This document shows, in pieces, positions 15,492 through 24,565 of a stretch of 64,000 nt of DNA. The stretch is taken from contig NZ_VDMA02000008.1 of the NCBI RefSeq assembly GCF_006334915.2, forward strand, positions 304,426 through 368,425. Direction: 5' to 3'. The stretch's first letter is position 1. Every line of letters starts with the position of its first letter. This stretch comes from Microbispora catharanthi. GTDB taxonomy: Bacteria; Actinomycetota; Actinomycetes; Streptosporangiales; Streptosporangiaceae. The position numbers and the translations under genes are program-made. The notes beneath the pieces are model-generated. The model saw only the letters and a list, made by a program, of their open reading frames with translations. It ran no database searches and was not told the DNA's origin.

Positions 15492-17927
15492 ATGACGGCC
15501 CCAGATCGGACGCACGCGGCGGACGGGACGCTCCGGGCGTGGCAGGACCCGGCACTTCCCGTGGCCGACCGGGTCGAGGCCCTCCTCGCCGAGATGACCC
15601 TTGAGGAGAAGGTCGGCCAGCTCGGCAGCCGGTGGATCGGCAACGACATGCAGGCGCCCGAGGAGGTCGAGCCCGACAACGCGCACAACGTGGCCCCTAT
15701 GCAGGACGTCTTCGCCGCCTCGGGGACGGTGCCCATCGAGGAGGCCGTACGCCATGGGCTCGGCCACCTGACGCGGGTGTTCGGCAGTGTTCCGGTGACG
15801 GCGGTGGCGGGCGCGGCGGAGGTGGTGCGGCTGCAGCGCGAGGTGGTGAAGCACTCCCGGCTCGGCATTCCGGCGCTGGTCCATGAGGAGTGCCTGACCG
15901 GTTTCACCACCTACGGCGCGACCGTCTACCCGGCGGCCATCGCCTGTGGCGCGACCTTCGACCCCGAGCTGGTGGAGCGGATGGCCGCCGCCATCGGCGG
16001 GGACATGCGGGCCGTGGGCGCCCACCAGGGCCTGTCGCCGGTGCTGGACGTGGTGCGCGACTACCGCTGGGGCCGGGTCGAGGAGACCCTGGGCGAGGAT
16101 CCGTACCTCGTCGCGATGCTCGGCGCGGCCTACGTGCGCGGCCTCGAGAAGGCCGGGGTCATCGCCACGCTCAAGCACTTCGCCGGCTACTCCGCCTCGC
16201 GGGCTGCCCGCAACCACGGTCCGGTCCCCATGGGCCGCCGTGAGCTGATGGACATGATCCTGCCGACGTTCGAGACCGCCATCGCCGAGGGCGGTGCGCG
16301 CTCGGTCATGAACTCCTACTCGGACGTGGACGGCGTGCCCGCCGCCGCCGACCCCTGGCTGCTGACCGAGGTGCTGCGCGACGAGTGGGGGTTCACCGGC
16401 ACGGTCGTGTCGGACTACTGGGCGATCGCGTTCCTCGCGAAGATGCACCAGGTCGCCGCGGACCACGAAGAGGCCGGGGTCCTCGCGCTGACCGCGGGCA
16501 TCGACGTCGAGCTGCCCGACACGCTCGGCTTCGGCCGGCACCTGGTCGAGCGGGTGCGGCGGGGCGAGCTGCCCGAGGAACTGGTGGACCGGGCCGCGCG
16601 CCGTCTGCTCACCCAGAAGGTGCAGCTCGGGCTGCTCGACCCGGACTGGACGCCGGAGGGGTCGGTGGCCGGCGCGGACGCCGTGGACCTCGACTCGCCG
16701 GACAACCGGGCGCTGGCCCGGGAGCTGGCCGAGCGGTCGATCGTGCTGCTCGACGCGGGCGACGCGCTGCCGCTGCTCGGGGAGGGGCGCCCGGGGCCGC
16801 GCCGGGTGGCCGTGGTCGGGCCCTGCGCCGACGACCCGCGCACGTTCATGGGCTGCTACGCCTTCCCCAACCACGTGCTGCCCCGGCACCCGAAGCTCGG
16901 GCTCGGCGTGGAGGCGCCCAGCCTGCTCGACGCGCTGCGGGCCGAGCTGCCGGACACCGAGATCGTCCACGAGCGGGGCTGCGACTGGCGGGGCGAGGAC
17001 CGGTCCGGCTTCGCCGCCGCGCTCGCGGCCGCCCGCGAGTCCGACCTGTGCGTGGCCGTCGTCGGCGACCTCGCCGGGCTGTTCGGGCAGGGCACGTCGG
17101 GCGAGGGCTGCGACGCCGAGGACCTGCGGCTGCCGGGGACGCAGGAGGACCTGCTGGTCGAGCTGGCCGCCACCGGCACGCCGGTCGTGGTGGTCGTGGT
17201 GTCGGGCCGGCCGTACGCGCTGGGGCGGGTGCGCGAGGGGGCCGCCGCGCTCGTCCAGGCGTTCATGCCGGGCGAGGAGGGCGGGGCGGCCATCGCGGGC
17301 GTCCTGTCCGGCCGGGTGCAGCCCAGCGGGAAGCTGCCGGTGCAGATCCCGCGGTCCCCGGGCGGGCAGCCGGGCACCTACCTGCAGCCGCCGCTGGGCT
17401 CCGACAGCCACGGGATCAGCAACCTCGACCCGACACCGCTGTTCCCGTTCGGCTACGGCGCGTCCTACACCGCCTTCGAGGTCGGCGACCTGGAGATCAG
17501 CGACTCCGAGGTCTCCACCGACGGGGAGTTCACCGTGTCGGTGCGCGTGCGCAACACCGGCGGCCGGGCGGGCGAGGAGGTCGTCCAGCTCTACCTGCAC
17601 GACGTGCTGGCGCAGGTGACCAGGCCGGTGCGGCAGCTCGCCGGGTTCGCCCAGGTGCGGCTGGAGCCCGGCGAGAGCGCGCGGGCGACCTTCACCGTGC
17701 ACGCGGACAGGACCGCTTTCACCGGCCGCGACCTGCGGCGCATCGTCGAGCCCGGGGACATCGACGTCTTCGTCGGCACCTCCGCGTCGGACCTGCCGTG
17801 CCGGGGCCGCGTACGGCTGACCGGCCCGCTGCGCCACGTCGGCCACGACCGGCGGCTGGTCACTCCCGTGGAGGTGCGACCGGCGGCGGGCCCCGATCAG
17901 GGAGGAACAGATGCCGCCCAGTCGTAG
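15492..17927 (+). CDS. Cytoplasmic GH3 beta-glycosidase (beta-xylosidase/beta-glucosidase)
   Basis: Glycoside hydrolase family 3, 811 aa, without a signal peptide, so it acts on imported oligosaccharides. The N-terminal (alpha/beta)8 domain carries the substrate motif KHF at 228-230 and the nucleophile Asp308 in VVSDYW. The GH3 C-terminal domain spans about 430-620 and a fibronectin-III-like tail about 665-790 (VQLYLHDVLAQVTRPVRQL). GAGGAG precedes the ATG. It is divergent from the sugar importer operon, shares its operator, and overlaps the LacI gene by 17 bp. Context resembles BxlA of Streptomyces, favouring beta-xylosidase; beta-glucosidase is the main alternative. Confidence 0.9.
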   Translation: MTAPDRTHAADGTLRAWQDPALPVADRVEALLAEMTLEEKVGQLGSRWIGNDMQAPEEVEPDNAHNVAPMQDVFAASGTVPIEEAVRHGLGHLTRVFGSVPVTAVAGAAEVVRLQREVVKHSRLGIPALVHEECLTGFTTYGATVYPAAIACGATFDPELVERMAAAIGGDMRAVGAHQGLSPVLDVVRDYRWGRVEETLGEDPYLVAMLGAAYVRGLEKAGVIATLKHFAGYSASRAARNHGPVPMGRRELMDMILPTFETAIAEGGARSVMNSYSDVDGVPAAADPWLLTEVLRDEWGFTGTVVSDYWAIAFLAKMHQVAADHEEAGVLALTAGIDVELPDTLGFGRHLVERVRRGELPEELVDRAARRLLTQKVQLGLLDPDWTPEGSVAGADAVDLDSPDNRALARELAERSIVLLDAGDALPLLGEGRPGPRRVAVVGPCADDPRTFMGCYAFPNHVLPRHPKLGLGVEAPSLLDALRAELPDTEIVHERGCDWRGEDRSGFAAALAAARESDLCVAVVGDLAGLFGQGTSGEGCDAEDLRLPGTQEDLLVELAATGTPVVVVVVSGRPYALGRVREGAAALVQAFMPGEEGGAAIAGVLSGRVQPSGKLPVQIPRSPGGQPGTYLQPPLGSDSHGISNLDPTPLFPFGYGASYTAFEVGDLEISDSEVSTDGEFTVSVRVRNTGGRAGEEVVQLYLHDVLAQVTRPVRQLAGFAQVRLEPGESARATFTVHADRTAFTGRDLRRIVEPGDIDVFVGTSASDLPCRGRVRLTGPLRHVGHDRRLVTPVEVRPAAGPDQGGTDAAQS

Positions 17928-18933
17928 GCGGGCCACTCTCGCCACGGTCGCGGCCTCGGCGGGGGTATCGGTCGCGACCGTGTCGAAGGTGCTCAACGGC
18001 CGCAGCGACGTCGCGCCGGAGACCCGTTCCCTGGTGCTGTCGCTGCTGGAGCAGCACGACTACGTCGCGCCGCCGCAGCGCCGGGGTGAGGCGGCGCCCG
18101 ACACGATCGAGGTGGAGTTCGACGCCGACCTCAACGCGTACTCCACGGAGATCGTCCAGGGTGCGGTGCAGGCAGGCGCCGATCTCGACGTGGCCGTGGT
18201 GGTGAGCATCCGGCGTGACGCCGACCGCACGGGAGGGTGGGCGCGCGACCTGGTCGCGGCCGGGCGGCGGGCGCTGGTCGCCGTCACCGGCGAACTGACC
18301 GCCGGGCAGCTCACCGCCCTGGCCCGGGCACGGCTGCCCCTGGTCGTGATCGACCCGCTGAACCTGCCGAGGGCCCGGGTGACCAGCGTCGGCTCGACGA
18401 ACTTCGCCGGTGGCATGGCCGCGACGGAGCACCTGCTCGCGCTCGGCCACCGGCGCGTCGCCTACCTCGGCGGCCCGGCCACCGCGGCCTGCAACCAGGC
18501 CCGGCTGCACGGCTACCGGGCCGCCATGGAGTCCGGAGAGGCTCCCGTCCTGCCCGGTTACGTGCGGACCGGGCACTTCCACTACCACGACGGCATGGCG
18601 GGCGGAGCGGCCCTGCTCGGCCTGCCCGAGGCGCCCACAGCGATCTTCGCGGGCTGCGACGACATCGCGCTCGGCGTGCTGGAGGCGGCCAGGGCGCGGG
18701 GGCTGCGCGTGCCCGAGGACCTCAGCATCGTGGGCTTCGACGACACGCAGATCGCCCGGATGGCCTCGCCGCCCCTGACCACCGTGCGGCAGCCGCTGCG
18801 AGAGATGGGCGCCGTCGCGGTGCGTACGGCGCTGCGCCTGGCGGCCGGGGAACAGGTCGAGTCCCACCACGTCGAACTCGCGACGGAACTCGTGGTGCGC
18901 GGCTCGACCGCCCCCGCGGCGCACACTGGATAG
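17911..18933 (+). CDS. LacI-family transcriptional repressor of the sugar regulon
   Basis: DNA-binding regulator of 340 aa. The N-terminal helix-turn-helix LATVAASAGVSVATVSKVLNG spans about 10-30 and is followed by the hinge. The periplasmic-binding-like sensor domain includes VTSVGSTNFAGGMAATEHL, HRRVAYLGG and LSIVGFDD. GGAGG precedes the ATG, which lies inside the 3' end of the GH3 gene, so the two are coupled. It most likely binds the two GTTTCGAAAYATTTCG sites flanking the divergent promoters and is released by the imported sugar or a product of the GH3 enzyme. Confidence 0.9.
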   Translation: MPPSRRRATLATVAASAGVSVATVSKVLNGRSDVAPETRSLVLSLLEQHDYVAPPQRRGEAAPDTIEVEFDADLNAYSTEIVQGAVQAGADLDVAVVVSIRRDADRTGGWARDLVAAGRRALVAVTGELTAGQLTALARARLPLVVIDPLNLPRARVTSVGSTNFAGGMAATEHLLALGHRRVAYLGGPATAACNQARLHGYRAAMESGEAPVLPGYVRTGHFHYHDGMAGGAALLGLPEAPTAIFAGCDDIALGVLEAARARGLRVPEDLSIVGFDDTQIARMASPPLTTVRQPLREMGAVAVRTALRLAAGEQVESHHVELATELVVRGSTAPAAHTG

Positions 18934-18976
18934 TGGGGATTGGGGAAGCAATCGGCCGGGGCGAACGTTGCACTGT

Positions 18977-19018
18977 GCAATAGTCATTGGGCAATAGTCA
19001 CCGGGCAATAGTCGCGTG
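18977..19018. repeat. Three tandem 14-bp repeats
   Basis: GCAATAGTCA begins at 18977 and 18991, and GCAATAGTCG at 19005, giving an exact 14-bp period. The array ends 16 bp before the ATG of the EF-Tu domain III-like gene. It may be a cooperative protein-binding array or part of the promoter of that gene. Confidence 0.7.
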
Positions 19019-19034
19019 AAAGTTGGTGGTCTCG

Positions 19035-19352
19035 ATGACCGTCCAGGCAAAGGCACTCATCACGCTCCTGCCCTCCGACCAGGGCGGTCTGCCGCACGAA
19101 CTGCCCTCCCGCACGCAGTCGCTGGTGATCTGCGCCTGCGCCGGGGAGGAGGGCATGCGGTTCAGCCGTCCGTTCCAGGTCGCGATCACCGCGGACGACG
19201 AGGAGCCGCTGAGCCCGGGAGACTGGCTGCACGTGGTGACCATCGCGACGACCGACGACGACGCGGTCGAGTATCTGCGCCCCGGGGAGCGTTTCCGCCT
19301 GTGGTGCGGCCACGACGTCGGCAGCGGGATCGTCTCCCGCCGCCTGATCTGA
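19035..19352 (+). CDS. Stand-alone EF-Tu domain III-like small protein
   Basis: A soluble protein of 105 aa counted from the ATG at 19035 (a TTG at 19023 is an alternative). It reads like the third beta-barrel of elongation factor Tu. The start resembles LLPSDQGGLPHELP of domain III, the centre has LSPGDWLHVVTIATT and the end GERFRLWCGHDVGSGIVSRR. These correspond to the MPGDNV and FAIREGGRTVGAGVV regions of EF-Tu. No GTPase domain is present. The role is unknown. Its ribosome site is weak and an unusual 14-bp triple repeat lies just upstream. Confidence 0.65.
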   Translation: MTVQAKALITLLPSDQGGLPHELPSRTQSLVICACAGEEGMRFSRPFQVAITADDEEPLSPGDWLHVVTIATTDDDAVEYLRPGERFRLWCGHDVGSGIVSRRLI

Positions 19353-19464
19353 CCGTCCGGCCGGTCCTCACCGCGGCCGTGTCCCGCCGGAGCGGGCCGC
19401 GCGTAGGCTTGTGTCGCGCCCGCCACCTGCGGGAACGGGGGGCCTGCCCGCTTGGGGAGGCGAA

Positions 19465-20445
19465 ATGGCCGAACAATCGCTACCACTCGCCGCGCATTCG
19501 CGGCTGTACACACACGACGTCGACGAGGCCCGTACGCGGGTCGGAAACGACCTCGGCGACCACGGGCTGCGCCCGGTGAATTCGGAGATCCGGTTCGACG
19601 CCCGCTTGAACGGGATGACGTTCGACGGAGTCGGGCTGTACTCGCTCGGCTACGGCACGGAGGTGCTGATCACGCCGCAGCCGCTGGACAGCTACCTGCT
19701 CGTCGAGATCCCGCTGACCGGCGTGGCGGAGGTGTCCCACGGCCGTGAACGGATCGTGTCGACGCCCGAGCTCGCCTCCGTACTGTCGCTGACGCGGCCC
19801 ATGTCCATGCGATGGGCCCCCGGGCACGAGTCGCTGATCGTCCGCTTCGACCGCGCCGCGCTCGAAGCCCACCTCGGCAAGCTCATGGGGCGCACGCCCC
19901 GCAGGCCGCTCACCTTCTCCCTCGGCATGGACCTGACCCGGCCCCCCGCCCGATCGTGGCTCTCGGTCGTCGAGCTGCTCAGGCGAGAGGCGGAGACAGG
20001 CGGCGCCATGCTGGAGCAGCCCGTCGCGCTCAGGCAGCTGGAGGGGCTGTTGATGACGCAGTTGCTGCTGGCCCAGCCCAGCAACTACAGCGAGGAGCTG
20101 TCGGGCGGGCAGCCCCGCGTCGCGCCGACGGCGGTGGAACGGGCCGTGGACGTGATCGAGGCGCGGGCGGCGGAACCTCTCACCGTGGAGGAGATCGCCG
20201 AGGCGGTGGGCGTCGGCGCGCGGGCGCTTCAGGAGGGGTTCCGGCGTCAGCTGGAGACGACGCCCATGAGCTACTTGAGGGAGGTGCGCCTCGAGCGGGT
20301 GCGTGCCGAACTCTCGGTCCACGATCCGGGCGCCACCACGGTCACCGACGTCGCCTACCGCTGGGGGTTCGTCCATCTGGGGCGGTTCGCCCTCGCCTAC
20401 CGCCGGCGTTTCGGGGAGTCTCCGTCGGAGACCCTGCGCCGCTGA
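19465..20445 (+). CDS. AraC-family transcriptional regulator
   Basis: Regulator of 326 aa. The N-terminal half is an AraC-binding-like domain of the FeaR/NphR sort, including LYSLGYGTEVLITPQPLDSY and RPMSMRWAPG. Residues about 225-326 hold the double helix-turn-helix domain (LTVEEIAEAVGVGARALQEGF and VTDVAYRWGFVHLGRFALAYR, ending in RRFGESPSETLRR). GGGGAGG precedes the ATG at 19465. Regulators with this sensor domain often control oxygenase or catabolic genes, but no obvious target is adjacent. It is convergent with the ATP-binding protein gene. Confidence 0.88.
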   Translation: MAEQSLPLAAHSRLYTHDVDEARTRVGNDLGDHGLRPVNSEIRFDARLNGMTFDGVGLYSLGYGTEVLITPQPLDSYLLVEIPLTGVAEVSHGRERIVSTPELASVLSLTRPMSMRWAPGHESLIVRFDRAALEAHLGKLMGRTPRRPLTFSLGMDLTRPPARSWLSVVELLRREAETGGAMLEQPVALRQLEGLLMTQLLLAQPSNYSEELSGGQPRVAPTAVERAVDVIEARAAEPLTVEEIAEAVGVGARALQEGFRRQLETTPMSYLREVRLERVRAELSVHDPGATTVTDVAYRWGFVHLGRFALAYRRRFGESPSETLRR

Positions 20446-20470
20446 GCGCGGGCGTACGGCCGCTCAGCGG
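20439..20470. terminator. Bidirectional hairpin terminator
   Basis: Perfect 10-bp stem, CCGCTGAGCG at 20439-20448 with CGCTCAGCGG at 20461-20470 and a 12-nt loop. It spans both the AraC stop codon and the stop of the convergent ATP-binding protein gene. Confidence 0.65.
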
Positions 20471-20904
20471 GCCGGCAGGTCCGCCCACCACGTGGTGGTG
20501 CCGGAGGGACGGCTGACAGAGCCGTGCCGGATGGCGAGGGCGTCGACGACGACGCCGCCGCGCCCGCTCTCGTCCGGGGACGGGGCGGTTCCCGGCCACA
20601 CCGGCGCCGCCCCGCCGTCGGTGATCTCGACCCGGATGACCGGGCGATCGCCGTCGGCGTAGACGAAGAGCCGGAGCTCGGCCGGCGGCAGGGCGTGGAG
20701 TACGGCGTTGGTCACCATCTCGGAGATCACCAGCACGACCTCCTGCGCGGTGGTCCCGGGCGTTCCCCAGGCCGCCAGGACACCGAGCGCATGACGTCGC
20801 ACGCCGCTGACCTCCTGAGGAGAGTGCGGCACCGGACACGTGTATACGGAACTGACAACCTCGGCGGCGGAGACGTCGGCCCGGTCCATGGTCTGCGAGT
20901 TCAT
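20464..20904 (-). CDS. Anti-sigma-factor-like ATP-binding protein (HATPase)
   Basis: Small GHKL ATPase of 146 aa, of the serine-kinase anti-sigma (RsbW/SpoIIAB-like) class that is abundant in actinomycetes. The N box EVVLVISEMVTNAVLHA, the G1 box EITDGGA and the G2-like segment GRGGVVVDALA are visible. The ATG at 20904 is preceded by AAGGAG nine bases away. No anti-anti-sigma or sigma gene is adjacent, so the partner is unknown. Such proteins are cytoplasmic and regulate sigma factors or act as signalling ATPases. Confidence 0.8.
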   Translation of the reverse strand: MNSQTMDRADVSAAEVVSSVYTCPVPHSPQEVSGVRRHALGVLAAWGTPGTTAQEVVLVISEMVTNAVLHALPPAELRLFVYADGDRPVIRVEITDGGAAPVWPGTAPSPDESGRGGVVVDALAIRHGSVSRPSGTTTWWADLPAR

Positions 20905-21033
20905 CGTGTCGTGCTCCTTGGTCACCAGCGGGCACCTCCCGTGGCGAAGCACCCCGGCGCTCCGTGCGCGGCGCCTCATATGGTCGGGAAGAGCATCACT
21001 TATCGCAGATTAGGCAGGCCATACGAAGGCGCG

Positions 21034-21234
21034 CTATCCCCAAGGCGAGGGCGGGTATCCGCATAACGAACCATTACCCGCAGGCCCGGGCGGACGGCGG
21101 GCCGCCGTCCGGATCAGGTTCGCCAGAGCGCTGAGATCGGGCAGGTCGGCAATGCGCCGCGCCTCACGCCGGTCGAGCCCGTCGAACGCACCCAGGAATT
21201 CGAGCACGGAATCAAGCGGGAATCGAGCGCTCAC
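21034..21234 (-). CDS. Possible small protein divergent from the SARP regulator
   Basis: A GTG-started frame of 66 codons with a protein-like sequence (FPLDSVLEFLGAFDGL, REARRIADLPDLSALANLI). It is not explained as the shadow of another gene, because it lies in the gap between the ATP-binding protein and the SARP gene. It contains a TTA codon at position 57, rare in such genomes. The ribosome site is poor (GGGG only) and the C-terminal part looks less coding-like. It may be a real short hypothetical gene or a remnant. Confidence 0.3.
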   Translation of the reverse strand: MSARFPLDSVLEFLGAFDGLDRREARRIADLPDLSALANLIRTAARRPPGPAGNGSLCGYPPSPWG

Positions 21235-21283
21235 CCCAACGAGCTGTCACCGTAAAAGGAAACAGACCTATGCTTTTCCCGCT

Positions 21284-24200
21284 ATGGTGCGCGTTCTGGT
21301 ATTGGGTCACATCGGCGCGGAGGTGGCGGGCCGTCCTGTCGAGTTCGGCACGTCACTCCACCGGGCCGTGATGGCCCGGCTGGTCTGCGCACAGGGGCAC
21401 ATCGTGTCCACCGACCGGTTCATCGACGACCTGTGGAAGGGCCAGCCGCCGCCGAAGGCGCTCGGCGCCCTGCAGGTGTACGTCTCGAACCTGCGCCGTG
21501 TCCTGGAGCCCGAGCGGGCGCCACGGGCCGCCGCCCGCGTGCTGGTGAGCGCGCCGCCCGGATATCGCCTCGCCCTCGACACCGAGGACGTGGACGCCTG
21601 GCTCTTCCCCAAGCTGGTCGACGCCGCGGCCGGCCTCCTCGCCCGGCGCGAACCCGCCGGCGCCTTCGACACGATCAGTGAGGCGCTGTCGCTATGGACC
21701 GGCCAGGCGTACGCGGAGTTCGCCGACCAGGAGTGGGCCGTGCCCGAGGTGGGCCACCTGCTGGAGCTGCGGGCGGTCGCGGTCGAATACCGCGCCGAGG
21801 CGGGCCTGGCGCTCGGCCGCCACGCCGAACTGGTCCCCGAGCTGGAACGGCATGTCGCCGCCCACGCGCTGCGGGAGAACGCGGTCCGGTTGCTGGCGCT
21901 CTCCTACTACCGGGCAGGCCGTCAGGGGGAGGCCCTCGCGGTCCTGCGCCGCACCCGGGCCCTGCTGGCGGATGAGCTCGGCGTGGACCCCGGGCCCGCC
22001 CTGCGGAGCCTGGAGGCGGACATCCTCGCCCAGGCCCCCTCCCTCGACCTGATCATCCGGGAGCCCGCGCCGGCGCCGCTGGTCGTTCCGCCCGACCGGC
22101 CGCGCCCGCCGTCCCCCGGCAGGATGGTCGGCCGTACGAGGGAGTTGTCCCGCCTGACCGCCGCCGCGGAGCAGGCCGGGGACGGCTTCCGGGTCGCGTG
22201 GCTCGGCGGGGAGGCCGGGCTGGGCAAGAGCACCCTGGCCGACGCCCTGGTGGGGCACCTGTCGTCGCGGCGCTGGCGGACCGTCGTCGGCCGCTGCCCG
22301 GAGACGACGGGCGGGGTGCCGCCCGCGTGGGCGTGGAGCGAGGTGCTGCGCGATCTCGCCGCGACCACGCCGCCCCCGCCGGAGACCGCCGCGCGGCTGG
22401 CGCCGCTGCTGACCGACGACGCCGCACCGGTCGGCCAGTTCTGGCTGGCCAGGGCCGTGGGTGACTACGTGGACGGGGTGCCGGGGCCGCTGCTGATCGT
22501 GCTGGAGGACGTCCACAGGGCCGACGAGGAGACCCTTCAGCTGCTGCGCCATTTGGCCGTACGGCTGGCCGCGACACCCGTCCTCGTCCTGCTCACGCAC
22601 CGGCCCGGGGAGTCGAGCGCCGACCTGATGGCGACCGCCGCCGCCCTCGCCGTCCAGACCGTGGAGAACCTGGAGCTGAGCGGTCTCGCACCGGACGAGG
22701 TCGCCCGGCTGCTCACCGAGCGCTCCGGCATGGAGGTGGATCGGGCGACCGCGCGGAAGGTCAGCGAGCGCACCGGCGGAAACCCGTTGTTCGTGAGCGA
22801 GACGGCGCGGCTGCTCGCGATCGACGGCCCCTCCGCGGTGAACGTGCTGCCGCCCGGGGTGCGGGACCTGATCCGGCGGCGGGTGGCCCACCTCCCCGGC
22901 GCGGTCCAGGTGACGTTGCGCAACGCGGCGGTGCTCGGCAGGGAGGTCGACGCCGACGTGCTCATCGCGATGCCGGGAGCCGACGAGGAGACCGTGCTCG
23001 ACGGGCTGGAGGCGGGGGTGCTGGCCGGGCTGCTGGAGGAACCCCGGCCGGGCCGGGTCCGCTTCGCCCACGTGCTGGTCCGCGAGACCCTCTATGAGGA
23101 CATTCCCCGGCTGCGGCGCGCCCGGATGCACCGCAAGGTCGTGACGGCCCTGGAGACCGTGCGGCCCGGGGACGTCGGGGCGCTTGGGCATCACGCCCTC
23201 GCCGCCGCGACCACCGCGACCGCGCCGGCCGCGGCGGAATACGCGTCGCGCGCGGCGGCTCAGGCGTCCGCACTGTACGCCCACCGGGACGCGGCGGCCT
23301 TCCTGGACGGCGCGCTGAGTGCGCTCGATCTCGCGCCTGACCCGTCCGAGGCGCTGCGACTCGACCTGATGTGCCGTCTGGTGTCCGCGCTGGCGCACGC
23401 CGGCGAGGTGGAAAGGGCGCTCGACGCCCGGGCGAAGGCGCTGGCCGTCGCCAGGAGAACCGCCGATCCGAAGGCCGTCGCCCGGGCGGCGGTGGCCTTC
23501 GACGCGCCCGTCATCTGGACCATCCAGCCGGAGCGAAGGCTCGATCGCGATCTGGTGCGCGCCATCGAGGACGCGATTCCCCGGGAGACGGGCGAGCCGC
23601 GCTGCCTTCTGCTGGTCACGCTGTGCCACGCCGTCGAGGGACACGACGCCGCCCGGGTGGAGACGGCGAGCACGGAGGCGGTGGCCATCGCCCGCGACAT
23701 CGGCGACCCCCACCTGCTGTGCATGGCGCTGAACGCCCGATACTGGGCCTGTCAGGCCCCGGACAGGCGCGAGGAGCTCGAAGGACTGGGGCACGAGTTG
23801 CTGCGGATCTCCTCGTCGGCCGGGCTGCTCGGCTACCAGACGCTCGGCCACGCGGCGCTCTGCATGGTCGCGCTGAGCCGAAACGACTGGGCCGGCGCCC
23901 GGCACCACGCCGACCAGGCGGCGGAGCACTCGACGAGCGGCCAGCTCGGCCACGCCCTCGGCATCCTCGCGTTCCTCGACGCCCTTCATCTGCTCTTGCG
24001 GGGAGAGTTCGAGCAGGCCGAGGAGGCGTACACGACGCTGGGCAAGCGGATGGCGGAGTCGGGGGCGTCGATATCGTCCCTCATGGGCGCTGTGGGCTGT
24101 TTCGCGGTCCGTCTCGCGGCCGGACGCTTCGACGAGTGCGTGGAGGCGATCACCCCGGTGTGGGAGCGGATCCCGCAGGAGGTCGAAGAGCTGTACGCCC

Positions 24201-24565
24201 GCGCTCTCGTGGCGGCCGGCCGCCTGGAGGAGGCCAGGGCCGTGTGGCCGGCGGCCCTCCCGCGCCGCGACTTCTCCTGGGTGGGCATGATGGCGGCGCG
24301 ATCGGTGACCGCGATCGCGTTGGCGGACCGCGAGGCGGCCGGAGAGTGCTACCACCAGCTCCTCCCCGTGGAGGGGGAGATGGCCGGGATGAGCACCGCG
24401 TCGGTCACCTTCGGTCCGGTGGCCCACACGCTCGGCGACCTCGCCGTCTTCCTCGGCGGGTCCGAGGCCGCGGCGGGACACTACGCCCGTGCGGTGGAGG
24501 TGGCCCGGCAGGTGGGCTCCCCCCACTGGGAGAAGGCGGCCCGTGACGCGCTCGCGCGCCTGTGA
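21284..24565 (+). CDS. SARP-type (BTAD) transcriptional regulator with AAA ATPase domain
   Basis: Large regulator of about 1093 aa. Residues 1-95 form the OmpR-like winged helix (VLGHIGAEVAGRPVEFG, LWKGQPPPKALGALQVYVSNLR). Residues about 100-245 are the bacterial transcriptional activator domain (AWLFPKLVDAAA to RALLADELGVDPGPALRSLE). An AAA/NB-ARC-like ATPase follows, with Walker A GGEAGLGKST at about 308-317 and Walker B LLIVLEDVHRADE near 405. The long C-terminus is helical and TPR-like. Architecture is that of AfsR-like pathway regulators. The ATG lacks a nearby ribosome site (AAAGGA is 23 bases away), so the start is uncertain. No biosynthetic cluster is adjacent. Its stop abuts the next gene's stop. 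Confidence 0.87.
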   Translation: MVRVLVLGHIGAEVAGRPVEFGTSLHRAVMARLVCAQGHIVSTDRFIDDLWKGQPPPKALGALQVYVSNLRRVLEPERAPRAAARVLVSAPPGYRLALDTEDVDAWLFPKLVDAAAGLLARREPAGAFDTISEALSLWTGQAYAEFADQEWAVPEVGHLLELRAVAVEYRAEAGLALGRHAELVPELERHVAAHALRENAVRLLALSYYRAGRQGEALAVLRRTRALLADELGVDPGPALRSLEADILAQAPSLDLIIREPAPAPLVVPPDRPRPPSPGRMVGRTRELSRLTAAAEQAGDGFRVAWLGGEAGLGKSTLADALVGHLSSRRWRTVVGRCPETTGGVPPAWAWSEVLRDLAATTPPPPETAARLAPLLTDDAAPVGQFWLARAVGDYVDGVPGPLLIVLEDVHRADEETLQLLRHLAVRLAATPVLVLLTHRPGESSADLMATAAALAVQTVENLELSGLAPDEVARLLTERSGMEVDRATARKVSERTGGNPLFVSETARLLAIDGPSAVNVLPPGVRDLIRRRVAHLPGAVQVTLRNAAVLGREVDADVLIAMPGADEETVLDGLEAGVLAGLLEEPRPGRVRFAHVLVRETLYEDIPRLRRARMHRKVVTALETVRPGDVGALGHHALAAATTATAPAAAEYASRAAAQASALYAHRDAAAFLDGALSALDLAPDPSEALRLDLMCRLVSALAHAGEVERALDARAKALAVARRTADPKAVARAAVAFDAPVIWTIQPERRLDRDLVRAIEDAIPRETGEPRCLLLVTLCHAVEGHDAARVETASTEAVAIARDIGDPHLLCMALNARYWACQAPDRREELEGLGHELLRISSSAGLLGYQTLGHAALCMVALSRNDWAGARHHADQAAEHSTSGQLGHALGILAFLDALHLLLRGEFEQAEEAYTTLGKRMAESGASISSLMGAVGCFAVRLAAGRFDECVEAITPVWERIPQEVEELYARALVAAGRLEEARAVWPAALPRRDFSWVGMMAARSVTAIALADREAAGECYHQLLPVEGEMAGMSTASVTFGPVAHTLGDLAVFLGGSEAAAGHYARAVEVARQVGSPHWEKAARDALARL

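Noticed and set aside
15417..17996. An 859-codon minus-strand frame opposite the GH3 gene
   Set aside because: Low-complexity shadow; the GH3 frame has all family motifs.
21284..24565. SARP regulator as evidence of an adjacent antibiotic gene cluster
   Set aside because: No polyketide, peptide or terpene biosynthesis genes are found around it.
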